DNA of 35,163 nt. Origin: Pholiota molesta (lineage: Eukaryota; Basidiomycota; Agaricomycetes; Agaricales; Strophariaceae). The position numbers and the translations under genes were made by a program. The notes under the pieces are model-generated. The model made no database searches, had not been told where the DNA came from, and saw nothing but the letters and a program-made list of their open reading frames with translations. Positions 22,715 to 32,324 of the stretch are shown piece by piece; positions within the stretch are counted from its first letter, which is position 1, and the number at the start of each line of letters is the position of its first letter. The stretch lies in the NCBI GenBank assembly GCA_014925825.1, contig JACGCK010000352.1, positions 1-35,163 on the forward strand, in the 5' to 3' direction.

Positions 22715-24036
22715 TTACACTGTATGCTCTATCCACTCTGTGTGCCTCTTCACTAGCTCATTGACAATATCTTCTTCGATCTCCTTTACCGGCTCCCCAG
22801 GTGGCGGGTGCTCGGGAAGGTCGATCCGGAGCCAATATTCGGAGAATGAATTTTCAGCATTAGCAGCGATCACTTCCTTCGTTTGCTCGATACCAGGAGG
22901 CAGGGCTGGCTGAAGCTTCTTGGACACGAAGACGACTTCGAATTTGCGTCGATGCAGGTCGTTGCCGATGACGACTTGGTGGCCGTAGCGTTCAATGGCT
23001 TGTCGAGCTTTGGGAAGGAGGAGATTTTGATCGGTTTCCAGCTGGAGTGCAAGAAATATTTTAGAGGAGAACGGCAAGAAGGTGGAGGGATGCGGACCTT
23101 GAATGATACGATATAACCTCCTGGCGTCCACTCGTCGACCAAAGGCTTCAAGATCTTGGGCACTTGATCCATTTCTATCGACAAGTTCCCCTTTCCTGAT
23201 TGAATTTTATGTTCTGACTACAAAAAGGGAAGATAGATCAGACACATTTGGCTTGGCGAATCAATAATAGACATACCATCTTCTGTCTGGGCAAGAAAAA
23301 ATCACTGACGGCGGCTGCCAGGTAGAACATCGCCCTTCTCTTCAAGACTGCCATTTCCTGACTGACGGCACGCAGCAGCCACAGGTAATCATTGACCGTA
23401 ACGAAGGTGAGGGTGTGCAGTATCCCGAGGGCGTGTACGCTCTTGTATGTTGTCAAGACTTGGAGGAGCTCCTGACGCTTGCTCGGCGTCACCGATATAC
23501 GCGGGGTCGCGCCCTCCGACTCCGGCTCATCGATCTCCAAGAAATCAAGAAAGGGGTTGGTGGAATGGGAATAGTGTCTGCTGAAGGGCTGTAAGCTGAA
23601 CTGCCTGTGCATGAAGATGACCGCATAGCCTGCTTTGAGGAAGTATTCCGCGGAGGTGGCACCTCGTGTTCCTGCAGGGTGATTGATAAGATTGCAGAGA
23701 CAGGGTTGATGGGATCGACAACGTACCTGCACTGAAGTTGTCGAGAAAACGAACGCTAAATGAGCGGCATCATAAGCTCAGGAGATGGGTTACGCTTCAC
23801 AGCTGAAGCGCGCTCACACGTTGAGCTCTAAGGGCACCGTTGTGCCGCCACTCTGCGGAATCATAAATGACAGCGTACGTCAGACGGAAGTTCGCACTCA
23901 CGGTGACCAAAACCACGTTTCTTCCCTCCTTTGCCTGTCGTGCTACAAATTCTCGTACTTTCTCAACATCTTGTTGGAGCGTCGGAGGCGGGGGTTGTGT
24001 CGCAAAATAGGACTCTGCGGAGAACGTCGTCTGCAT
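22715..24036 (-). CDS. CAB2: Phosphopantothenate-cysteine ligase (CoA biosynthesis)
   Basis: Joins cysteine to 4'-phosphopantothenate, the second step of coenzyme A synthesis in the cytosol. Six minus-strand exons: 23902-24036, 23818-23852, 23727-23755, 23277-23671, 23098-23217 and 22715-23041, together 346 residues in frame. The second and third exons are only 35 and 29 bases, yet both are required to build the conserved [22 protein letters not shown]. Then come TRGATSAEYFLKAGYAVIFMHR, FYLAAAVSDFFLP, the substrate-contact MVPK-like MDQVPKILKPLVDEW, YIVSFKLETD and KARQAIERYGHQVVIGNDL. This is the eukaryotic-type stand-alone ligase without the decarboxylase half found fused in bacteria. The end of SEC2 converges 263 bases away. 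Confidence 0.93.
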
Positions 24037-24875
24037 GTTTGATCGTTGGAAACGCGTCCGTTTCGAGAGCTGATTGGGTATGTGGTTCTTGGGAACTCTC
24101 TACTGAGTTGCGCTCTTGGTGGTGGTGATGATGATGGGGAGTTTCAAAGTATCCGTCACAAGTCAGTTGGTGGGCGACGAGATGGAAAAGATAAACGAGA
24201 TCATCATCCGGGATCCGGGAAAATTGGGGAAACCGTAAGCGGAAACAGACCCAAAAGGCGTACTAAGCGGCGCTTGGCCCTCTTTGCTCACCAACCACGT
24301 CTCCCAAACGTCTCCAGTACTCTTCTAGCCTCGTTATTCATCGCCAAAGAGTCGACACCTGGGTCGTACACAACAACCGAGCTCCCAATGCGGCGGTTGT
24401 CGGAATGTCATGATATGTCTCCTGCTTGATTACACAACTCTTTGATGTCGAGGACCTTCCGAGTCTCATTGCATTGGTTGCTGCCCGAGTTATGTACATC
24501 ACATCTATGACGGATGTCTCTCCGCTGTGCGTGTTGATACAGCATCGGCGTCAAATCGAAAGATTATTAAACTTGGGCGTCTGGTCCACGAGGGTTTTTC
24601 AATTGGCTCTTGACGAGAAAGGGTGATTGGGTCTCACGAGCAGGCCCGAGACTAGGGAACTTCCAATGTGTATGCTTTCCACTACACTGGGACTGGCTAC
24701 TGGGCGGCCCACTTGATGCATCCCCAATCACCATGTCATTCTGAATCCTGTGGGTCGTGGAATCGCACTAGATGACATCTGGTAGAGACTCCAAGGGATG
24801 TCGGCTGTCAAGGCTTCCAGTGTGAAACCCCCAAGGTCTTTCTTGCTCTAGGCCCTCCCCCACTCTGCTGATAAC
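24037..24875. other. Spacer with a possible unrecognised minus-strand gene
   Basis: The right end must contain the promoter of the Ras-like gene. On the minus strand, several short open stretches read like protein: an ATG at 24778 starting MSSSAIPRPTGFRMT, then near 24520-24610 a stretch with SLIIFRFDADAVSTRTAE, and finally a frame ending at the stop 24288-24290 with GSSVVVYDPGVDSLAMNNEA and RRVLETFGRRGW. They lie in different frames, so introns or base errors would have to join them. No family was recognised and I do not call a gene. Confidence 0.3.
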
Positions 24876-25768
24876 ATGCCCTCATGCTTTTCGTGGCCCG
24901 CGTATAAGGAACGCTGGAATATCTTGCTTCTCGGGGATAACGAGGTCGGGAAAACGTCCTTTGCTTACCGGGTCAGTTCTAATTTTTTGGGCGACATCCA
25001 ATACCTTACCAATACCATACATTAGTTTTCGGATGATGTTTTCGGTAGGTTATTCTAAGCTTTTTACGGGGTCAAACTGATCATAGACCGTTATGAAAAA
25101 AATAGTAGAGGTAAGCAAATGGTCGACCATCTCCTTGAAGGGCTTTATTCAATTTTGGCTGTAGGAGAATCTTGGGAAACTCGTGTTCAGTGGAGATCAT
25201 GTTAAAGAATGCTCCTTTAGCGATGATGATTCTTGTTTAGTATCTTTGTCCGATACGTGGGTCTCTCAAGGTGCGTATTTCTATGTATTTTGAGGCAAAT
25301 TAACATGTTTTTTAGTTTCCTACACAGGAATGGACGATGCGATACCGTCAGTAAATCCTGACGATCTCAATACATGCAATATTCAACGAAATCGTACTTA
25401 GGTTCAGCCATGGCATCATGCTCATGTATTCAATCAGCTCGAGATGGTCCTTCCAAGACGTATCAAGAACATGCAGACAGATTCCTCTCGACACCAAAGA
25501 AGACCCCCGACTAGTGTTAGTGCTGATCGGAACGAAAAGCGACGAAAAATCGACACGCGAAGTGTCTGCGGAAGAGGGCATCGCTCTGGCGGCGGGGTTG
25601 GGTTGCAAAGCTTTCTTTGAAACGTCGGCGAAGACGGGCGAAAATGTGGATGCTGCGGTCTTTGCCATGGTGCAGGCTTTGCGGCAGGCGGGTAGGGATC
25701 ACTCGGTGGGGTTGATGACTCCGTTCAAGATGATTCGTAACATTCCTTCGTTGTTTCGGAAGGGTTAG
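24876..25768 (+). CDS. Atypical Ras-like small GTPase with degenerate switch motifs
   Basis: Six exons: 24876-24971, 25026-25044, 25087-25110, 25165-25270, 25316-25346 and 25402-25768, about 213 residues. The P-loop is intact (LLLGDNEVGKTSFAYR, residues 17-32). The switch I equivalent FSDDVFDRYEKIVEENLGKL has Ile where Ras has the Mg-binding Thr35. The DTAGxE of switch II is replaced by YTGMDDAIP. The guanine-specificity motifs remain recognisable as GTKSDEK and ETSAKTGENVDAA. GIMLMYSISSRWSFQDV matches the Ras core strand. The C-terminus SLFRKG has no CAAX cysteine, so Ras-type prenylation is unlikely. The two micro-exons total 43 bases, and the frame works only if the A run at 25096-25102 is one base too long. 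GTP binding is plausible. Normal hydrolysis and switching are doubtful (inference). Confidence 0.75.
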
Positions 25769-26314
25769 CCCCTAGCGATGTCTTTCTCTTTTTCTCTCTC
25801 TCTTTCTTTTTGGTGGAACCTATGCCTTATCTTTCTTGTCTTGGGAACCGGGGTCCAGAGTGTTCATTTGTATTATTAATTGGACTGCACATTACTCATC
25901 TATGATCTCATGGGGTGACTACAGGTTGTTCTTGAATTCTATTTAAAAGTACTTGTACCTCTAATCCGAGTTCCATACACGATGTCTACATACAAGATTT
26001 ATTCATTGAGCCTACTTATATGACTTGTCGCGTAAGCTAGTGTCTGCAGATATGAATTCCCCACAAAGATTGGTTTTGAATTTATAGATATACAGGTGAT
26101 TAGTCGTTTTCCGACGATGCCATGACGCAGAACCAGGGCTATTAGGCGCCTATCATACCTGGCCAATCAAGATGCGTTGTACATGTTTGGCTAAACCTTT
26201 ACTTTTTACGACGATCAACTGGCAGGCCAAGTCCGTCAACTTCCAAATTCCGTCACGAACTTTGCACGAACTGCAGCGTACGAGTTGGCGCCTGGCCTTC
26301 GTTCGTCCTGGAAA
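25769..26314. other. Intergenic, no gene supported
   Basis: About 545 bases between the Ras-like gene and FMT1. The left part is CT-rich 3' sequence followed by an AT-rich stretch. The right part is the FMT1 promoter without an obvious TATA box. Nothing else is seen. Confidence 0.5.
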
Positions 26315-27831
26315 ATGCTGCTAATCTCTGTGCTGCGGCGTCACAATAGCAGGAATGCCTCATCCAGTCTTCTTTCCTACGCAACGCGTTCGCGCGCGCG
26401 CTGTTTCCAAACCCAAACGAGCCCAGTCGCCGGCGACAAACTCCGCATCTTATTCATGGGACGCGACGAGTTCTCGTGTCTTGTTCTACAGGAACTCTTC
26501 CAGGCTCAAGGTGCGTTGAATATTGCATCATGCGCAACAACAAAATTTATATTCACGAAATAGCACCTTAGATGTCTGGAGTGAACTGATGATTGCGACA
26601 CAGCCAGATGTCCATGTCGGTCGTCGTGGCTCTAAATTATCAGTCTGTGAGTGAATCAAATTCGTTGCAGATATCAGCTAACACGTCATCTCAGCCCCTT
26701 TGAAGACTCTGGGAAAGAGCTTGAAGCTCCCAGTGCACCTGATACCAAAAACTCGGAAGGAATTCAAGGATTGGGAGGTCCGTACGCTGCATTCCACGCT
26801 ACAAGCGAAACATCTCACAGAATCCCTGTAGCTTCCCCAACCTTTCGCGCAACCAACCGACGTAGATAATCCTCCCCCGGAGAACCACCTCGTCATCACA
26901 GCCTCCTTTGGTCGGATATTAACAGACGAAATGCTTGGCCATTTCCAGCCAACGCACCGGCTCAACGTGCATCCTTCACTCCTTCCCGCTTACAGAGGCC
27001 CTGCGCCACTGCAACGCGCTATTTTGAACCAGGAAAAAGAGACGGGTGTTTGCGTTATCAAGATGTTAAAGAAGAGCGAGGGGATTGACGCAGGATCTAT
27101 CTGGGGCAGGCATAAAATTGTGCGTTGTTCAGTTGTCCTGGTCCTTGCAAGCATGTGTATTAAAACGTGCAATCTTCTTCCAGGACATGCCTGCTGATGC
27201 CACTTTTCCCATCCTCCGTGATCAACTAGGACCACTGGGCGGTCAACTCCTCGTCTCCGTCCTTAGAGATTTTTTGAACGGCAAGGTGCTACCTGTCACT
27301 TTATGGTTCGTGGTAGCTAGTTATTAAATGTCTCTATTGCAGGCCGTACCAGAAGAACAGCTGTCCACCACAGATGCACCAAAAGCAACAGCAATAACGA
27401 CACAAGACGCCTTGATCGACTTCTCTTCGATGACCGCATCAGAGATTCGAACCAGATTCCGTGCTCTGAGTCACCAAGTAAGCGTTTCTCTTCCCCCGAT
27501 TGTCCTATCCATTTTCTGAGCGGGACTCTTCTGTTATAAGAAACCAATCTTCACATATTACGAGGACAAACCCCTCCAACTCCGCAAGCTCTACGACATC
27601 GACCCGTTGTCGGTCCCAGCGGACCTGCTCCCCATCCAACCAGGCTGGGCGGCGTTCTTCAGAAAGAGAAGGATTTTGGTCGTGCGCTGTGCGGGTGGCA
27701 CGATGCTGGGTGTTATGAATGTCAGGCCCGAGGCGAGGAAGGATTGGAAAGCTCATGAATTCTGGAATGTGCTGACCCAGGAAAAGGGGCCGACTAAGCA
27801 GGTTTACTTCGGGGAAGTCCCGAAAATATGA
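26315..27831 (+). CDS. FMT1: Mitochondrial methionyl-tRNA formyltransferase
   Basis: Formylates initiator Met-tRNA for mitochondrial translation using 10-formyl-tetrahydrofolate. Seven in-frame exons: 26315-26510, 26572-26646, 26695-26777, 26832-27119, 27184-27285, 27343-27477 and 27541-27831. The first about 35 residues are rich in Arg, Ser and hydrophobics without acids (MLLISVLRRHNSRNASSSLL), a mitochondrial presequence. The catalytic domain starts with KLRILFMGRDEFSCLVLQEL. The formyl-transfer core reads ITASFGRIL, then RLNVHPSLLPAYRGPAP (catalytic Asn and His) and SEGIDAGSIWG (catalytic Asp). The C-terminal tRNA-binding part contains TASEIRTRFRALSHQKPIFT and GWAAFFRKRRILVVRCAGG. Start codon: the ATG at 26315, since an earlier in-frame start is TTG. 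It ends 179 bases from the convergent STN1 gene. Confidence 0.93.
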
Positions 27832-28010
27832 GTATGATTATACATAATAGTGAATACATCTAGCTAAAGTGGTGCATGAGTGGTTGGATAGTTAATTTGT
27901 CAGCACTAATAGGCATTAATCCGTAACCGAGCAGCAAAGAAAAAGAAAGGAAAAGGAAAGAAAAGCACAACGTCCCAATAAGCACATATGCGAAAAAGAA
28001 ATACCCGACT

Positions 28011-30020
28011 TCATACTGTCAGGTCCCACTTTCCTCGACCCATCTGCCACACCCTGCTTTCCGCCTCCAAACTCTTCAGCGCGTCATCGACCATCCACGT
28101 CCCGACATATTGCCATCGATCGTCGTTCCTCAGCACATCCAATATCTCTTCCTTCGTCGCACCCGCATAGGGATTTCGCGCAGCCACTTTACGCTCCACG
28201 AGCATCTTGATAGCATCCTCGACGAAGTCGGCCATGAACTCGGGGGTCAAAGAAACATACGCCTCCTCGTTGGGATCAGGGTCCGAGAGCGCTCCTTCGT
28301 CATCGTCGTCCTCTTCTGTTAGAAAAGACGGCAGCGACCCGAGCGTGCTGCTGAAAAGCGTGCTATTCCCCCCGGCAGTCGACGCAGACGCGTTCGACTT
28401 CCACAGGCGGCTGACGCTCGTGATCGGGATGTCCGAGCACCGGCGCACGGGCCCCGTCCCAGATGACGAGGCACCCCTCGCGCAGGTGCTTGATCACGGC
28501 CCACCGGAAGAGCTCCTTCACCCGCGCGTGCTTCTGCGCCGCGGAAAGGCGGGCGGAGGGCGCGGGGTGCGGCAGGGGGACGCCGCTCTCCTTCAGCTTC
28601 TTCAGCTCCGCGCGGACGCGGCGCCGGCTGACGGCGTCGACGACGCGGGACGCGAGCAGGGAGAGCTCGGGGACGCGCCGGAGGTAGGCGAGGGTAAACC
28701 CGCTGCGGGTGGCCGTTAGTGCGCGAGCGGGGGTGGGCTCGAGGGCGAGTGTGCGGCTGCTGGAGGGTTCGAGGCCGAAGTCCGGCCGAGGGATGCAACG
28801 GGGTGTTGCGTCGCTATAACTTTGATATCGAAGAGACGCGCGCGGTGTCTCGTCAGACCGAGGTCGCTTCGTCGGCGTTGTAGGAAGATCCGCTATTGAA
28901 TCGTCGTTGGGGGCACCGTCCATGTAATGTTTCAGGTATAGCCGGAACGTGTTGGCAGTGAGGTCGGCCGTGTGTAGACGTGAGGGATGCCGGAGTTTGA
29001 CTGGGGATTGTTTGAGAGGCACTTTCTTCATCGGTGACTGCCAATGTGTCAGTTTCATGGATTGTTTGCCAAGTATAGACTTACGATGTAAGCTGGTTCC
29101 TTTACTGGGCTCGTAGAGACAGAGGAAGGTGGACTGGAAAGCAGGGAATTAGACGGATTCGGCATTTTCTTTATTGGGGTTTGAGGATATAGGATCTCTG
29201 TCGGCGTAGGAATGACAAAATCATGTGTGCTCGAATATGACGTCCTATGCAACTCTCGCACGACTCTGGTGTGGAAGAGTTCGTCATTGGAAGATGAACA
29301 TATGGCTTTGAAGTTCAATTAGTATAGAATAATGATAAAGATCCCGTGAAGGACAAACCTATTTGATCGATGTTGAGATTTCTTGACTCAAACTGAGGCC
29401 GAACTATTCCAGACACTCGCACGAGCTGCCCCACACTGGCGATAGGCTTTGGAGGAAGCGGCGGAGGGCTGATTGTCTCTACTCGTTTGTATTTGTTCTC
29501 TGCTTCCTGTTTAGGGAGAGGTTTGCGCAGTTGTGTAGTAGAATGCGCGCAGTCGATAACGCCGGTGCCATCATCCACTGCATCGGTACATTGTTTCAAT
29601 TCACGGTGTGTAGAGTAAACAAGAATTACCGTACGCACCAGTATATAGCGTCCTTTTCTCATAGACCTGCACACCGACAACCATGCCGACGATCTTCACG
29701 CTTCGACATGGAACAGCTCCCAACCAGTAGAACTCCGAGCCTGTATGGAATGAATATGGCCGACCCAACGAACCTCGCAAAATACACGCACTGTCTAACT
29801 CATTCTTTCGCAAGTCAAAGATATCTCGTATGAAGCAAGGTGCAACGGCGTCCGCTCTGAAGACCCATGTATATATTTCTTTCGTCGAATGCTTCGATCG
29901 ATGCGTCTTATGGTACGTTGATGGCGGAATGGTTCGTCGTCGTTTTGAGGGCGAAAGATAGATGACTGATTCTGTTGCAGAGGTTTTCTTGTTGGGCGTA
30001 GATGTTAAGGTAAAGCTCAT
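28011..30020 (-). CDS. STN1: CST complex telomere-capping subunit Stn1
   Basis: OB-fold protein that, with Ten1 (and Cdc13/CTC1-type partners), caps telomere ends and promotes lagging-strand fill-in. Four minus-strand exons: 29639-30020, 29359-29577, 29085-29305 and 28011-29037, about 615 residues. The N-terminal OB fold is clear: WVFRADAVAPCFIRDIFDL, then FYWLGAVPCRSVKIVGMVVG and VYEKRTLYTVDDGTGVIDC, then QLVRVSGIVRPQF. A long basic, Ser/Pro-rich linker follows, then helical segments (ELKKLKESGVPLPHP, KELFRWAVIKHLREGCLVIWD). The C-terminal part SVSRLWKSNASAS to KWDLTV fits the winged-helix half of fungal Stn1. One extra base in the C run at 28452-28455 (+ strand) breaks the last exon. Without it exon 4 is exactly 342 codons. 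The upstream region has ACGCGT at 30163-30168. Confidence 0.88.
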
Positions 30021-31379
30021 GGATGTAGGATATCACAAGGCAAGGGCCCAATATCGCAATAGAATTAGCAGTCGATGAAGTTGAGAGACAAGTTGCAGCT
30101 TCGGTTCTAGAGGTAAACTCGAACAGTCACGCCACGTGTAATGTTACTGTGACTCATTCATAACGCGTCGCGTTCGTCGGTGCCGCGACTTTGCCGCGTT
30201 TCACGGATAGTGGACGCACAAACGGGACTTGTTCGGGATTACTTCAATCGCCCCGGAATCGCACTCGATTCCAAAAATGTCGTTGTACGCCCGAATTTAT
30301 CAGTGGACCTAAAGTCGAAATCGCACGAACTATCATCAAAATCTGCGGCGGGGAATGAGATCAGTAAATTTATTATTTTCACGAATCCAGCAGTTAGGAT
30401 GGGATTATTTCTCCAGCATTAAGACCACCCTTTGGTCGGAAGGAGCCATAGCCGCGGTTCTGAAGAAAAAAGTATCGATAAACATTCGGGAAGAATTCTC
30501 GTGCTGAATCCAAGCTGAATCAATGCTGAATGGATGATATTAGTGGAATCCTGGGTGCTTGGGAATTAGACGAAAACATATTACATTTCTGTAAATACTT
30601 ATTGGACAAAAACGACAAATGCTTGAGGCCTGAGATCTTGCATTTCTTGGATGCTGACATGCTGGCGGAAGTGAACGAAGTACTCGGAGGACACACTGGC
30701 CACGTTTTGCCTAACTTTGGCCTAACTGGTTAACTCATCACGTAGTCAGTGCGCCAACAGTGCACCGCCACAGAGCGGCTGGTGAGTCCGATAACCATAT
30801 ATGTATGGTCTGAAAATTGAAATGGACGGTACTTGACGCGGAGAAACCGCATGTCAAGTATCCCATTGTTCGAACTTAGGTAAGGAAGGCGTGGGTTAAG
30901 GGTCTTGTTCCAAACCTAGTATAATTACCAGTAACAATGGGTGGCACTCCAGCTATGGGCTTCTATGGGCCCATCAAATACGCATCGGCAGCAGATGGTG
31001 GCACGTACTGCACCGCAATGACCAAACAATGACGGAGCGTGGAAGGCGAATGCAGTCTACGTGACATGCCAGCGACCGGCATGGACTTTCGCAAGTACTG
31101 CCATGTGCAAGTTTATGCCACAGGAATCGTCATCTTATCAAGATTCAGAATGTTCACAAAGGCGCTTTGCCATCTCTGGTCGGCAATTTGGGCCTTGGCC
31201 CAAGGCCCGAATCGAGATTGAAAAAGCGGCACGTAGGATAGGCCTGGCAAAGAGGTAGAAGGGAATTATACGACTTCGAAAAGATATGTTTTGGGCGCGT
31301 TGGAGACTGAAGGGATTGAGGAGTGTTTGGGCAATGTAATCAGATGGAACTGGACTTGATGCTTTCAACAGACTTTCGA
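30021..31379. other. Gene-poor region left of the direct repeats
   Basis: The first about 200 bases are the STN1 promoter side, with CACGTG at about 30133 and ACGCGT at 30163-30168. Beyond this only short open frames without motifs are present. A relic of the SEC2 3' end lies at 31253-31319 (separate entry). Confidence 0.45.
31253..31319 (+). pseudogene. Relic of the SEC2 3' coding end
   Basis: About 67 bases resemble the last 69 bases of SEC2 (22383-22451), including 19 identical bases AAGATATGTTTTGGGCGCG at 31281-31299 and a matching AGGGATTGA end. In the matching frame it reads RLRKDMFWAR, against RLREDMFWAR in SEC2. A stop codon lies just before it and a two-base deletion after it, so it is not a functional exon of that frame. 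Confidence 0.7.
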
Positions 31380-31735
31380 AGAGAACTTTAGAGAACTTTC
31401 AAAGGTCATTGTCGATAACCCCGATATAAAATTAACGGTGGGCCCGTCATATATCGAATTTCGTTGTCATTTAGCTAGCCAAACCTAGATTTTGATTGAG
31501 AAAACAAATCTTACTGTTAAAAGTTTGTTTTCTGCTCTCCCAATGCTCTCCTTGCCAAACATTGTAATCTTCTTTGCGGATCCCCGCTCGAGACTGGCAG
31601 CGCCTCAAGTCGCTCGTCCAACGCTCGTCTTCGCCTCTGTCCGGACTCCCGTTTCCCACGGCGCCTTCTTTTTATAGATCTCCGCCGGCTCTTCACTTTG
31701 TTCACATACGAATTGGGTGGCATGCTCGGGTAGCA
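31380..31735. repeat. Diverged direct repeat, left copy
   Basis: Shares with 31790-32150, in the same order, AACCCCGAT, a pyrimidine-rich TTGTTTTxTGCTCT segment, the 22-base block at 31561-31582 beginning ATTGTAATCTTCTTTGCGGA, a CGTCCTCG/CGTCTTCG-type segment, CCCACGGCG/CCACGGCG and ATCTCCGCCGxCTCTTCAC, ending near a CATxCGAATxGGGTGGCAT motif. Spacing is 400-424 bases. No coding capacity is evident. Confidence 0.75.
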
Positions 31736-31789
31736 TGCTGATGCTGTGGCATGTTTGATGGGCCATCCAGTGTGTCTGACTTCAAAAAA

Positions 31790-32150
31790 AATTGACTTTC
31801 GAAGTGCGTTATAGACAACCCCGATAAAATCAAGCAGATATGTAGGGCGGGCCTATCAAACCTTACCATTTAGACCTAGGTTTTGACCACTGGCATGGCC
31901 ACTGACCATGGTCACTGACCATAGTCAAAAGCTTGTTTTTGCTCTTCTTCCCAATACATTGTAATCTTCTTTGCGGATCGTGGCCAGTAATACTATTATC
32001 TTTAGTAATTCTCAACACATATCTACCCTCGGGCAACGCATAGAGTCGAATCGTCCTCGTCTCTTTTCTGTCCCGTTTTCCACGGCGTCTTTCTTCTATG
32101 GATCTCCGCCGACTCTTCACATTGGTCACATCCGAATCGGGGTGGCATTG
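31790..32150. repeat. Diverged direct repeat, right copy
   Basis: Second copy of the repeat described at 31380-31735. It contains in addition a short local doubling CACTGACCATGGTCACTGACCAT near 31900-31922. Indels have changed the spacing between blocks, so the duplication is old. Confidence 0.75.
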
Positions 32151-32324
32151 ATGGGCCCATCCAGCGCGTCCTCTTTGGAAAAACGTTGGGTTAGCCGAAA
32201 TGTTTTTAAGAGGCTTGACATTGGGATGGATTCCCCAGAAAATCGAGCCCCAGCACCCCCCAGCACCCACCACTAGCTCCCCCTGCCCTCTCCTGCCAAA
32301 GCCTCGTCTTTCCGCTGCTGCAAT
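32151..32324. other. Upstream region of the HMG-box gene
   Basis: Short C-rich leader and promoter before the first ATG at 32325. It contains no TATA box that I can identify. Confidence 0.4.
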
